Shown: piece after piece, positions 10,252 through 21,683 of the stretch
Layout: every line of letters starts with the position of its first letter
Numbering within the stretch: position 1 is the first letter of the stretch
NCBI GenBank assembly: GCA_037042915.1
Contig: CM073193.1
Span: forward strand, 5,828,001 to 5,892,000
Origin: Auricularia sp. M13
Taxonomy: Eukaryota > Basidiomycota > Agaricomycetes > Auriculariales > Auriculariaceae
Reading direction: 5' to 3'
DNA length: 64,000 nucleotides
Notes under the pieces: generated by a model
Database searches by the model: none
What the model saw: the letters and a program-made list of their open reading frames with translations, nothing else
Told to the model about the DNA's origin: nothing
Position numbers and translations under genes: made by a program

Positions 10252-12632
10252 ATGTCCTCTCAGCCATACACCGGTACGGAGAAGCTCGTCTTCGCAATCG
10301 ACTGTGGGACAACCATGAGTGCGTACCTATCGTTCCTCACTGCTTTCCGAATGCAGACCCACCCTCCAGCCGCGATTGCGTATGCTCATCTTTGTCCTGG
10401 CTCTGAGACGAGGGTTGTTCTCGTCAATCGATGGCCCGCGCAAGAGGACGCCCTAGGTATGCATTCTCGTTGGATATGCTTGCATAGCCTCGGACTGATT
10501 ACTATTGTTTAGGCAATTGCAAGGTGCCTACGGTCGTTCGATACGACGATGACGGCAACGCGGTCTCCTTCGGAACGGAGGCTGTCAGCGAGGACGACGA
10601 CCATGACGGTCTCGCGTATTGGTTCAAGCTATGGCTCCATCCAGACGACATGCGCGAGAACAACAACCTCTACGTCCCTCCCTTGCCCGCGCACGTCACC
10701 ATTCAGACGGTGTACGCCGACTTTCTACGCTTCGCCTTCCGTCACGCTCAGAGTGAATTCCGCGAGCGCAATATGGACGGCGCCGCACTCTGGGTGCGGC
10801 TGAGCTCCACGTTCGAAATCGTCTACGCAATCCCGAACGGCTGGTCAGGCCGCCAACAGAGTTTCATACGGAGCGCGTTGATCGCTGCAGAAGTATTGCC
10901 CGACAACTTCCATCCTGATCGACTCGCATTCCTTTCGGAGGCCGAAGCATCTGTGCACTTTGCGCTGGAGTACATGAATCTTACTCAGAACCTGAGCTTG
11001 GGCGACACACTGGCGGTTCTTGATGCCGGCGGCAGCACCGGTAAGCATGTCTACATAACGCTAAGACGAGTTTCTCATGATTCTGTACTATCTATAGTTG
11101 ATACGACGCTCTATCGGTGCAGCCAAGTCTCGCCGAAGCTCAAGCTAGCAGAAGTCACATCGAGCGAATGTGTTCAAGCTGGAAGGTGCGGAAAGTCGTA
11201 TATGCAGCGTCATCGTCGCCTCACCAGCAATGTCAGCGTCTATGTAGATATCGCGTTTGGGAAGTACCTGAAAGATCTGTTGGACGGGTCTCGCTTCGTC
11301 GACGACCCGTTCTACATGAACAAAATCCTTCAGACATTCGAGAGCAAAACAGTACGTTGCACACCTCGTGATCAGTCCTTGGCTGAGCATTCCCAGAAAC
11401 GAAAATTTGCAGGACGTAAGCGCTGCGGTGATGTTTTGTTTCCGGATTTTTGACGATGCGAAACGAAGACGAAGAAGATGTGATTATTCCTTTTGGTCCG
11501 CGCTCAGCCAACGACCCGGCGAGGGGAATTGAGCGGGGTCGTCTCACCATCCCAACGTTTGCGCTTCTCTCATTGACGGCTACAACTAACATGTAACGCA
11601 GTGAAGAAATGCGCAAGACTTACGAGAAACCCGTGGCTAGCATCGTCACGAGCGTGGCGCGACTTTTGGAGCGTGCTCACGTGCCCTGCAAGGTCATTCC
11701 CAGTTTTTTGGTCCGTCCAAGGCCCGGCTGATACTTTCCAGACGTTCCTCCTCGTTGGAGGATTTGCTGAGTCGCCCTTCCTCCGAAGCATGCTTCAGCA
11801 AGGGCTCATCAATTATAACATCAATCTTGTGAGCAGCGACGAGCCAACGTATGTAGGACGGGATCGCGGCCGCCGTACGGGCGCTCAGCTAAAATAAACT
11901 TAGAAAGAAGGCAGCTGCAGAGGGCGCATGCCTTTGGCGCATTAAACAATACGTATCCGCACGGGCTGCAAGGTACACATACGGGATGCGATACGCTCAA
12001 CCCTTTGACGAGACGGATCCTCTCCACTGCGATCGCCGCCACAAGACTATGGTGGACGCCGCTGGGACAGTGATGCTTCCCGGGTTCTTTGGTGCTCTTG
12101 TGAAGAAGGCGAGTGTCGACACATTACCGCATTGGCCATTTGTTCTGAAACTAGCTAAGAACGAAGTTGTGGACAGCAACACTTGCGCAACCGAGGAATA
12201 CTGTCGTCGCAGCAATTTCCGTCCAGTCGACCTTGAAGATTTCACTGTGGATATATATGCGACGAGTGAGGAGAGGCCTGGGCCATGGGCAGATCGCCTC
12301 GAAGGTAAGCGGGTTTCCGACTGATGGACAGTTCACTTACCATCGATCCAGGAGGTTTTGTTCCAGGTCTACGAAAGGCGTGCACTATGAGAGCCGATCT
12401 TTCCGGGCTGAGAACCGCATTCTCCGAGCGACTCAACCTCATGACGGGACGGCGATTTTTCCAAGTTGATTTCAAGGTGGAGATCTACTTCGGACAGACG
12501 TCTCTGTGCGCTGCCATCGTATGGGAGGAACAGGTAGGCTCGCATCTGCAGCGTGCTATTTCGCTTACCCAGTCACTCTAGGGAGAGACGAAGCGCGGCC
12601 CTGTGACCATCATCGCAGATTCCGTTGTGTAA
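10252..12632 (+). CDS. Hsp70-like ATPase (HSPA12-type), copy 2, complete
   Basis: Thirteen exons assemble in phase from ATG 10252 to TAA 12630-12632, giving about 590 residues (607 if the intron at 12109-12159 is retained). The actin/Hsp70 fold signatures are present: phosphate-1 loop FAIDCGTTMT (joined across the first intron, 10319-10369), phosphate-2 LAVLDAGGSTVD, and adenosine motif FLLVGGFAESPFL. Other blocks shared with the paralogue are AYWFKLWLHPDDMR, VYAIPNGWSGRQQ, LSEAEASVHFALEYMN, VSARAARYTYG, MRADLSGLRT and a terminus KRGPVTIIADSVV. The 12109-12159 segment matches the position of a GT intron in the other copies but begins with GC. HSPA12-type proteins lack the classical substrate-binding domain and their roles in fungi are largely unknown. 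Cytosolic location is likely because no signal peptide is visible. Confidence 0.9.
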
Positions 12633-12639
12633 AGCGTCC

Positions 12640-13290
12640 TGTTTTGGCCCTTTTGTTTCTCCAGCATCTTCGATACAGATACTAGTCCTGATCATTTTTT
12701 GCCGCCATTTTGCTCTGTGAGGTTTCAGCATAACGTTTCTGACTGCATTGACAAGCAAGGAACCTTCAAAACATGCCCAAGACCTCTCGCAGGACCTCGC
12801 GCTCCTCGAATCCAAGTACGGTAGGCTCCCAATCTTCGCGCCGGCATTTCCAAGCTTCGAGTATATCGGGCTGCATAGCTCGTGTATTATCTCGTTGGCC
12901 GTGGCGCGAAAGTCCTCGTCGGCGACGCGCTTAGCGTACACAAGCACCTCGGCGCGCCGTTCGCTCGCGCTCGTGCGGTGCGGTGGGTCATGGCGGGCAC
13001 CCACCAAGTTGTTCGCCGTTATCGAGGTGGCGGAGATCTTCATGATGACGTTGCGGTTCGAGACGACGTTCTCGAGCTCGTACTCCGAGTCGGTCACGGG
13101 CCCACGCGCGGGAGCGCTCGCGCTCCACGACGTCAGACCCGGCAGCCCACCGCGGCTCCGCGACCTTGGTCCAGGGCTGCGACGGGCGGTCGTAGGCTAA
13201 CTGTATGCCGGACGACAACGAGAGGACGGCGATGCCGGAGTTGCGCACGAGCGCTTCGACGACACGCACGCCCTCAGATGGGGAAGAGCA
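12640..13290 (-). pseudogene. Unrecognised protein-like remnant
   Basis: The minus strand shows a segment containing RNSGIAVLSLSSGIQLAYDR and PSQPWTKVAEPRW (about 13265-13140). It breaks frame near 13110 and continues as SEYELENVVSNRNVIMKISA, ERRAEVLVYAKRVADEDFR, NEIIHELCSPIYSKLG down to about 12840. The composition is protein-like across one frame change, and the 3' part overlaps the downstream flank of the Hsp70-like gene. I do not recognise the family; a decayed gene is the simplest reading. Confidence 0.3.
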
Positions 13291-13455
13291 GCATGGAATG
13301 TGGCGTCAAGGCCGATGCTTGAGCGGCAACGATCCTACAGGCCGTGGTCTCGCTTGGATGTCCAGCAGAGAATTGGGGATTCAGACAAGAAAACGTGTCG
13401 GATGCTCGTCAATTATACAAACGGAAGCAGAATGCGTGGTACACACAGTCAGAAA

Positions 13456-14980
13456 TCAGTCATCCTGGTCGTCTTCGGTCACCTCGTTGCCTTCCAGATC
13501 GAGTGTTTCTCCCGTGACATAGCCCATACTACGCCAGATGTTACTATAGGTCGACTTCCACAGCCGCACGCGGCCGTCCAACCCTGATGAACCGAGCACA
13601 GTCCTGCTACTCATCAGCACGCGTCACACGAACGTCGAAGCGCGTACTGACCCTGTGCAATTCCATTGCACTTTCACGACAGATGTCCTGTGCGCCAATT
13701 AGAACACGTCGCAATGCGGCTGCGGCTGTGGAAATACTCACTTGTGGTCGTCAAAGTCAGCGAGAAGGGCGGCATTCCACGTATTGCGGTCGCTGCCCGC
13801 GGACGGCTCGTCGTCCGCGCTTGGCGCCGAAACCTTCCAGATGCGGACGTGGCCGTCGCGGCCGCCGGTGGCGATTCGATGGTGTGTGCGGCCAAGCGCG
13901 GGCGCCCAGGCAAGCGTCGTGACCGAGTACGACGAGGGCCCGGGTAAGTCGCGGTCGAGTGTGACGATACAGCGCGGCCGCTTGGATGGCGGGAAGTACA
14001 CTATCTGAGCGCGGCATCAGCATGCTGCAGGGGTGCCCCAAGCGCAGCGCGTACCCGCACGGCGCTGCTGCGCCCGCAAGCTACAGCAAGCAGCAGCCCA
14101 GAATACCGATCTGAGCACCAGTCGATGCACCAACCGCCGTCGGCTTCCACGCGTCCAGCACCTCGTGGTGCAGCGGAAGATGCTGTAGCGCCAGGAGTCG
14201 CTGTGCCGCTGGTTGCGGACGCGATGATGGGGACGGGTGAGCCGGCCAGCGTTGCGGTGACGCCGTCCAGCGTCGCGGCCACAACAGCACTTGCGGGCGG
14301 TGCGCCAAAAGTCGACATATCAAGCTCTTCTTGCAGAGTCCAAGCGGAGCCTTTGGCAGAGCCGTCATACAGACGCAATATCCCATCTGTCGCTAGCGTG
14401 GCCTGGTGTCGAGTCGGTCAGTGAAAACGGTGAGGTAAATATCCCAACTCACAAGTTTGAGACCAAAGTATGGCGGCGCAAACGCGACACTGCGTACCGT
14501 GCCTCTTGCTTCCTTAATTTCGGCCACCCGATACCATCGAGCTGGTGATCCAGGGCCATACGAGTCTGATACAGTGGATATGCTGGCAGCGAGATTATTC
14601 GTTGCCCGGGGTGCCCAGATGTGTACAAGGGTATCAAATGATCCACTGGCAAGCAGGGTGCCGTGCTCAGGATGGGCCCAGGATAGCGAGCACAGGCGCG
14701 CGTCGTGTGCCTACAGCGTCAAATATAAGTGAGTAAAACGAAATACTGGTAATAAACCCCAGCTACCTTCCATTCATCTTCTAAATTCCATGCACCCGTA
14801 GCTTCGTCCAATGCCCAGATCTTTATACTTGCGTTATTCAGTCTACACCACAGAAATCATCCATCACTAGGCGCACCGATTATCGGCACTGCAGGTTGCC
14901 AAGTGCAGGCCATAGTGGTCATAGGCAGCGTCCGTAATTGAGTCCCCGTGAAGCTCTGGGAGCAAACCAGTCTGGATCAT
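13456..14980 (-). CDS. SEH1: Nucleoporin Seh1 (WD40)
   Basis: Seven exons join perfectly in phase (14980-14877, 14842-14767, 14710-14453, 14402-14055, 14004-13742, 13687-13652, 13603-13456) to give about 410 residues. The N-terminus ITDAAYDHYGLHLATCSAD and the repeats IKIWALDE, WAHPEHGTLLASGSFD, RSVAFAPPYFGLKLATLATD, WCIDWCSD, THHRIATGGRDGHVRIWKV and LGSSGLDGRVRLWKSTYSN follow the order expected of Seh1. Seh1 is a beta-propeller shared by the Y-complex of the nuclear pore and the SEA/GATOR2 complex on the vacuole. A low-complexity Ala/Thr/Gly insert lies in exon 4 (about 14240-14140). It is a single-copy core gene sitting between the two mirrored Hsp70/coiled-coil modules. Confidence is high because every splice phase agrees. 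Confidence 0.92.
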
Positions 14981-15184
14981 GGCGTGAGTGGAGCAAGGTG
15001 CTGAGTCGGAGTTGACACGCCTCCTGCTTTCAACTTCCACTTGCCACGTCGGATACCATGACAGCGTCTTGCATCGAGACCTGATCCCTCTCGGTTAATC
15101 TAAACCTGAAATATCTTTCCTATATCGTCTTTTTTATACGTTCATCAAGCCAACCAGTCGCGCCCGTCCCCTGCATCCCCTCCA

Positions 15185-17637
15185 CTATCGAACGGAATTG
15201 ACTATGACAGTGACCGGACCCTTTGACGGTAGTCAGTCGCATATCGGTACTTAATTCACCACTCACCCTCTTCGTTGCACCCTGTGTAAGTTTAGCAACC
15301 ATTTTCCCATTGTATTTGACACACTCACCCTCTCCTTCCAGGCGATATTCGCATGCAACTCCGTACCTCCGAAGTACATCTCGATGTCGAAGTTAAGCTG
15401 GTAATATTCGCGACCGGTAATGGGGCTCTTCCGCGCGTGCATCGCGTCTCGCAAGCCGGACAAGTCGGCCTTCAGCATGCACACCGGCCTCGTGCCTTCG
15501 ACGTAGCCGCCTACAGGTTGTTAACCTAGGACGGAACCCATTCGACCGCCGCACCTTCAGGCTTAATCGCCCATGGACTCGGGACAGGTGCATCCGTCGC
15601 CAAGAGCTGTACGGAAAACTCGTCGAGGTCGTCCGGTACGTTGGGCATTCTCTGGTAATACGACTCGACGACTGATGTGTCGCTTCCCACAACGTCGTTC
15701 TGAACACATGGCCGCTCAGCACTCGGTGACCCTCGACATACAGTTCTAGTGGCACCACTGTGACGCACCTTTTTAACGAGCACGCTGAAGAATCCGCTGA
15801 CCCTCATATGGCCCGCGACGTCTCGGAACGCCTTGTGCCGACGCTCCAGATGCAGTGGGTTCACCGGGTCGTAGATCCGCGATGTTTCGATGCCGTATGT
15901 GTAACGGGCAGCCCGCGCCGACACGTATTGCTGGATATGCCAGAGGCACGCTCCTTCGGCGGCGGCCTTCTTACTGTGGTGTCTGAATCAGACCGGGCAA
16001 TCTACGCAACCCATTGCACTCACTTCGGCTCGTCGGAGGAAACCATCGAGGTCCCCTGCCTTCCGAGCTGGCGCTGCAGGGCGTTCCTGAGGTATGGCGA
16101 TTCGGAGAATCCGCCGACGAGCATGAGCGTCTGCGAGTTCAGTTACTGCAGCGTCTGGGAGGTTAGGGTCTTTGCTCACCTCACAAGGAGTCTGCGCTCT
16201 ACGAAGCGCTTTGGAGACGCTGTCTGTGATGACTGAGACAACTGGATCGAAGGTACCGCGAATCTTGTCTCTGCTCTTGACGTCAGCCTGGCAACTCTCG
16301 CGACAACTCTCGCGAGAACCTCCGAACTTACGTTGGGATCGTTAACCGTCCCATGCGGATGCCTCTGGCTTTGTCGTTGCACGATGGAGGTCCGAACTGG
16401 ATGATTACATGGTCCTCGTCTGGCAGTAATCTCGTCAGCCAGATAATAAGTGACTGGTTATCGCCACGTACCTCCTGTGAAGCGACGCTTCTACATCTCG
16501 ATCAGCGCTGGATTCCAACTCGTGACGACTTGCTATTACGCACCGCCCTGCTTTCAAACGTCTTGGACATTTCCTTCAAGTAATATTCGTCGGATCCGAA
16601 ACGCGAACCGTCCAGCAGGTCAAGGAGCAGATGATCGAAGCCTATGTCGACGTATACACTATGTTCGTCCTCACCGTCAACTCTCCGCAGGTACCAGTCG
16701 ATAAGGCCTCACCTTCCTGCCTGGACGCATTCGCTCGATGTGACTTCCTTGAGCTGCAATCTAGGTGTGACTGCAGCGCAACGATACACCGTGGTGTCCA
16801 CTGCAACTGCCTGTCAGCGAGTATTCATACCTTGAGGATCGCGCAGCTGACCGGTAGAACCTCCGGCATCAATGACCGCGAGCAGGGCGCCAGTTTTCAG
16901 ACGACTGCCGACGTTCATATGATCGAGTGCGAAATGTACGGATGCCTCGGCCTCCGACACGAACGACAAACGATGGACGGCATAATTCCTGGGCAGGATA
17001 CCCGCCGCGACGACCGCCTCGCGGATGCACGCCTGCTGCGGGCTGCTCCATCCGTTCGGTATTGCGTACACCAGCTCGAACGACGAGTTTAGGCGGTCCC
17101 ACAGCCGCGCGCCGTCCGCATAATATTTCTTGAAGAATTCGCGGGCGTGATCGAAGGCGAAGCGCAGGAAGTCTTCGTAGACCTTGTTAATGCTGACGTT
17201 CGTGGGCAGCGGCGGCGGCTCGATGTGGCTGTCGCGCCGCATGTCGGCGGGGTGCAGCCAGAGCTTGAACCAGTACGCCAGCTCGCTGTCCTCCTGGTCC
17301 TCCGAATCCACTTCCATGGCGGCGGCGCCGAAGGCTACCGCCTTGCCGTGCTCGTCGTACCGGACGACGGTTGGAACTTTGCAATCGGCTACGACGCGCC
17401 TCTTCAGTTCAACTCTCTCTAGAGGAAGAGACGCACCAGCAACGTCTTCCTGGTGAGGCCATCTGTTGACGAGGTGAACTTTAGGGATCGTCCCTGGAGC
17501 GAGATGCGCGAATGCGACGGCGGCTGGGTGATAATCAGTTTCGATGGGTCGTTTGCGAGAAGACTATTACTGGTGGTCGTCCCACAGTCGAAGGCGAATA
17601 CGATTTTCTCAGTACCGGTGTACGTTGAAGTGGACAT
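15185..17637 (-). CDS. Hsp70-like ATPase (HSPA12-type), copy 3, complete
   Basis: A full paralogue of the gene at 10.3-12.6 kb, on the opposite strand. ATG at 17637 begins MSTSTYTGTEKIVFAFDCG; the first intron joins TTT to TAVAFAHLAPG. Recognisable blocks follow: RWPHQEDVA, VPTVVRYDEHGKAVAFG, AYWFKLWLHPADMRR, VYAIPNGWSSPQQA, LSFVSEAEASVHFALDHMN, LLAVIDAGGSTVD, SSECVQAG, EDHVIIQFGPPSC, MGRLTIPT, LMLVGGFSESPYL, YVSARAARYTYGIE, a GT...AG intron of 69 bp after FSVLVKK, YYQRMPNVPDDLDEFSV, LKADLSGLRDAM, and a last exon after an AAG-type acceptor giving KRGPVTVIVNSVR (stop 15187-15185). All three nucleotide-binding motifs are intact. The gene stands head to head with the second coiled-coil gene, mirroring the first pair. 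Confidence 0.9.
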
Positions 17638-17937
17638 TGGAGAGACAAAGCAGAAGGTGGGGCCGCGCAAACGCATGCAAGACGTCCAATTAGACTAAAT
17701 ACGCCTCACAGGGTCGGGGTCCAACTCCCATTGAGTGAGGGAGCGGTGCGCCCAACACGAGGTCCCTCTGCACCTTGACCTCGACCTCCAACTTCCAACG
17801 TTTGCGCCGTACAATCAAATGGTGAATGGCAGTCCCAGCGTTGATTCCGTCGAGACTGACATTGACGACAGTTTGCAAAAATCACTCGTCTAATAGGCAT
17901 CGGCACCAGCGCCCCCGAACCTCAGAGTCCCACGGTA
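17638..17937. promoter_or_regulatory. Bidirectional promoter of Hsp70-like and coiled-coil genes (copy 2)
   Basis: At most 300 bp lie between the Hsp70-like ATG (17637, minus) and the first convincing coding stretch of the coiled-coil gene (plus). A possible upstream ATG at about 17821 would shorten the gap to about 180 bp. The head-to-head layout repeats the one at 10.0-10.25 kb. Confidence 0.35.
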
Positions 17938-19651
17938 TTGGGACCGGACCCTGAGGCCGTCGGTGTCGGGGACACGAGGCAACCTGCCGCGACCATGCCG
18001 CTGCAGCACGGCCCAGTGCTTACGCCCTCATCCATGCCCATGTTTCGACAGGAACACGTCCCCTCGGCCGCGCCAGCACCGTCGACTCCCGTGCCTAAAC
18101 CTGCCGGGCAGGTTGCGGGACGCTCAATGAAGGATGGTCTGCTGCCGCCGTCCTTACGCTCAACGTCGTTTCTCACCGGAGCTCAGTGCAGAATCATTAT
18201 AATCGGAAACGCGGTAGTGCTAGAAGTAAGGCACAGGTGCAGAGGAATTATTCGAGGTACGAGTACTCTACAGGTTCGCGTTATTCCTGGGTATTGATGA
18301 CAAGTTCAGCACCCCACAGACTCGCTCATCACCGGCGCCGACGAGAGTGTCTAGTCCTCGCCCAGCTGGCCTGGCTTCTGCTAGCATCGAAGATCAGTTC
18401 CACGACTGCCAAACCCCGGACGATCGCATCACGCAGTTGGAGCAACAATTGAAAGACCAGCTCTCAAACGCGAGGCGCACGGAGGACGGTCTTCGTGCTG
18501 AACTCGAGGCCACGAAAAAGCAGGCCACTACGCTCCAACAATCTCTGAAACGCGTCGAAGATGAAATGAAGCGACAGCAAGCCGCACACAAAGCGCTGCT
18601 CGACCGCGAGGCCGCAGCTAGGAAACGCGGAGACGAGCTCTTTTCGAACCTCGCTGAGACCAAGAAGCAGCTTGCAAGCACGGCATCTGAACTTGCGACC
18701 CTCAGGGCGTTCTCAGCTGGTGACGACTCTGATACTCAGGGTATGAGCTTTGTCATGAGCATGCGTTTCTCTCCTGACACACCCTCGTCTCAGCGCTACT
18801 TCGTCTCTTCGATGATATCAACGATGCAGTTGCGGACCTGGCTTTCCGCCTCATTGATAGTCTCAATCTCGGCGACCGCGTCATTCGGTCAGGAGACCTC
18901 TCATCCCTTCAGAGCCGTGACCCGAACATGTACGAATTCGCCGGACGATTTCTCAGCCAATGCGTCACAACGTCGTGCCCCATCGAAGATGCCCTGGTTC
19001 CCGTCGCGCAGGCAATCTTCCATCACATACTACAGGACATGATCTTCGGCGCGTTCATGCCTATTGAGCACGACGAATCTGCAATCCAGAGCCGGTGGTT
19101 GCTTGAAGTACTCGAGCTGATAAGGAAGCGAGGTCAGATAGCTTTTTTCTTTTTGAACTGTCGTATTGATGATGCATCAACGTCTAGAACCCCAACAACA
19201 CGTTGGCCGCTGGCGTTCTATCGCATACAACGCGCTCAAGCAGCGTCGCAACGACCGCTCATTATCGAATAACATTGTTCTCGCCGCCTTTGGAATCCTG
19301 GCCACGCTGGTCACGGCGATCGTCCCAGACCTGCGCGTTAACGCGACCGCCATCTTCGAGAAGCAGACGGACAGTGCCCTGCACGTCGTCGAACTGACGT
19401 TCAAGTGGCAGGACAGGGCAAAGGGTCTGCACTATGCATTTGACTATACGACGTACTTCCCGGCGCCGGGAGCGCGGTTTGTGGACGTGGAGATGACGCC
19501 TCAGGACCTGCCTCCGGTAACGACGGCGCGAGGCGACAGCATCCTGCTCGCCATCTCCATGGGATTGATTGCATCTAGAACTTCAGGCAATGAGCAATCG
19601 AACGTTTTACCGACTCAGAAAGTTCTCAAGAAGGCGCATGTTCTTCGCTGA
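17938..19651 (+). CDS. Coiled-coil protein, partner copy 2 of the divergent Hsp70 module
   Basis: Paralogue of the minus-strand gene at 8.2-10.0 kb. A Pro/Ala/Gln-rich N-terminal part (GPDPEAVGVGDTRQPAATMP, about 17938-18180) may continue upstream from about 17905. A coiled coil follows at 18380-18740 (DDRITQLEQQLKDQL, LKRVEDEMKRQQAAHKALL, LAETKKQLASTASELATL). After an intron near 18740-18795 come LFDDINDAVADLAFRLIDSL and a helical region ending IQSRWLLEVLELIRKR, then after another short intron EPQQHVGRWRSIAYNAL, ELTFKWQDRAKGLHYAFDY and the C-terminus ISMGLIASR...KVLKKAHVLR (stop 19649-19651). No known domain is recognised beyond the coil. The join between the N-terminal exons and the coil (about 18240-18312) could not be settled. 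Pairing with an Hsp70-like gene in both copies suggests a joint role. Confidence 0.65.
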
Positions 19652-20090
19652 ATGTAATTATGTTCGCGATGCTTGTAGTCTGTCGAGTTGCCACCATGCT
19701 GCCGCGCAATTTATTTCATCAGATCTCGTCATTGAACGAACTTCATGTTACGTAACACCGTGTAGATATATGGTCTGACCGTGCATTAGCCATAAATTGT
19801 GGAACTGAGGTTTCCGCAAGCCTTACAGCGCGACGGAGGTCGGAGCTGGAAGCGTTCCACCCTGCTCGTCCCGTCCCGCTTCGCGATTCAATACGTGGCC
19901 TCGTTTCACACGCATCGCGATTAATGTGTGTATGGTGTACTGCAGAAGACGCGTATTTATCTTTACTGTAACGGCGCTTCAATGACGATTCTTTCTTGCC
20001 GCTGGCCCGCACTTTGGATTACAGAACGCTGTCGCGCGGTGCCCCTGACGATATCGCTGCTCTGTTCAAAGATTCACGTAATAAACGACC
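19652..20090. other. Intergenic, no gene seen
   Basis: About 440 bp between the coiled-coil stop and the end of the acyl-CoA dehydrogenase gene. Short open frames exist on both strands but none has protein-like composition or shared motifs. Probably two converging 3' regions. Confidence 0.5.
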
Positions 20091-21441
20091 TCACTGGATG
20101 CTGGCCTTCCATGGCTCATAATCTTCCCGCTGGAAGATGCCCTGGAGATCCCTCCTTCGAATTCCAACGTTTCCGCCGTCAAAGATCGGCAGTACCATGG
20201 CGTCGTTCAAGAACCCCGCGAAAGGAAGACTCTTGTCATAGGCCGACACTCCCACGAGATTAATCGCGTCGATGGCTGACTGAACAGCGGCGTCCGAGCA
20301 GTAGATCTTGGCCTCCAGCGCAAGCTCGTCACCCTCCCCGGCTTCGAGCGCCTGAGCCGCCTTCCAAGTCAGATATCTGCAATAGAGTCAGTACTGAGGC
20401 TTCATCTTGGTATGCACAGGCCTTGACGTCTCGGTCCTCATTTTGATGTTAATGAGTAGGTCGCCCACGCTTTGGTGCTCGATGATTGGGACCGTACCGC
20501 CGCGTGTCTGCTTCTTCGCAAACACAAGCGCCGCGTCGAACATGGCGCGCTGGAGCCCGGTGCCCATCGCGCCGACGAGCGCGGCCGTCATCCTAAATGC
20601 GCCTGTTATCACGGCGGCAGCAGTGCCCGGCGGGCACAGGAGGTTCGCAGCGGGGACACGCAGGTCGCTGTAACGGATGTGCGGGCCGGACACCGCGGTG
20701 TGGCCTGCTGTTTCCTGGTGGCGCAGGACCTCGAAGCTCCCTGCGGCATTCCGCTTGACGTCTGCCGTAGTGACAATAAGCACCATAATCAGATCTGCCG
20801 GAGACGACGCTGCGGCGACCGTGTCTTCGTTCGTGCAGCGACACACGACGCAGGCGAGATCTGGGCCCAGGGAGTCCCAACCAGCCGAGTTTGTGGCCCA
20901 CGTCTTCTCGCCGGAGAGGTGCCATTCATCTTCTTCCAGGCGAGCCGTGGTCTGCAATCCGGGAGCACCGGGCTCAAGCCAATTTGCCTGTTCCGTCGCA
21001 CCCGTCAGTCTCATTGCCGAACCCGTTCAATTGCCAGTGTAAACTCACCACTCCTCCAGGCTCAGAAAACACCAGGCTCGCCAACGGGGCACCTTCACCA
21101 GTCAAGAACGGCTGCAGGAAACCGGCAAGCTCGGGCCTCCACGCGGTCAGGAGTGTCATCAGTCCCAGGCCGGTCGCAAAGACTGTCAGGGACGCGGACG
21201 CATCAACTGCGTAGCACTCTTCTACGCAGAGCGTCGTCTCCAGCAAGCTCCCGGCCTGTCCTCCGAGGGCCACAGGGATCATCGCCTTTACCAGGCCGCT
21301 GCGGATGGCAGCCTGGTATATCGGCTCTGTCGCTCGAAAGCGGTCTTCGGGCGCCTGGAATTGCGAGTAGGTCTGCTTCGCAGTGCGGAGGTGCTCGGCG
21401 GCGAATGCACGCGCGGCATCGCGCGCTTTGGTCTCGCTCAA
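20091..21441 (-). CDS. Acyl-CoA dehydrogenase family flavoprotein
   Basis: Three exons run from ATG 21441 to TGA 20093-20091. Exon 1 contains VALGGQAGSLLETTLCVEECY and LASLVFSEPGG; a 61-bp intron then joins in phase to ANWLEPGAPGLQTTARL, matching the family pattern at the FAD-binding middle domain. HLSGEKTWATNSAGWDSLGPD, GPHIRYSDLRVP and FAKKQTRGGTVPIIEHQSVGD are also typical. The final join uses donor GTCAAG (in frame) or a GC donor a few bases later, leading to YLTWKAAQALEAGEG. Near the end the usual YEGTNQI region reads PIFDGGNVGIRRRDLQGIF, a fungal variant. The family oxidises acyl-CoA esters with FAD, in mitochondria or peroxisomes. No peroxisomal signal is obvious at the C-terminus (KASIQ). 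The substrate cannot be told. Confidence 0.85.
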
Positions 21442-21683
21442 ACAAGGGCTAGGAGTCAGCTTGGTGTTATACTTGCAGATACTGATCGCCTTTTAAAGTC
21501 CCTCGAGCGCTGGCGGGGTACAGTGGCCGCTGTCAGCGGCTGACTTGACGCGGGGCGGCGCCTTCCCGATTTGTGCTGACAAGAGTAAGCTGCAGCAGCG
21601 CGGCAAGGTCACAATTTTATTTATTTATTCCCAGAACAACGGGCCAATGTGAGTACACCGAGGCTTAGAGTACAACTGTGTGT

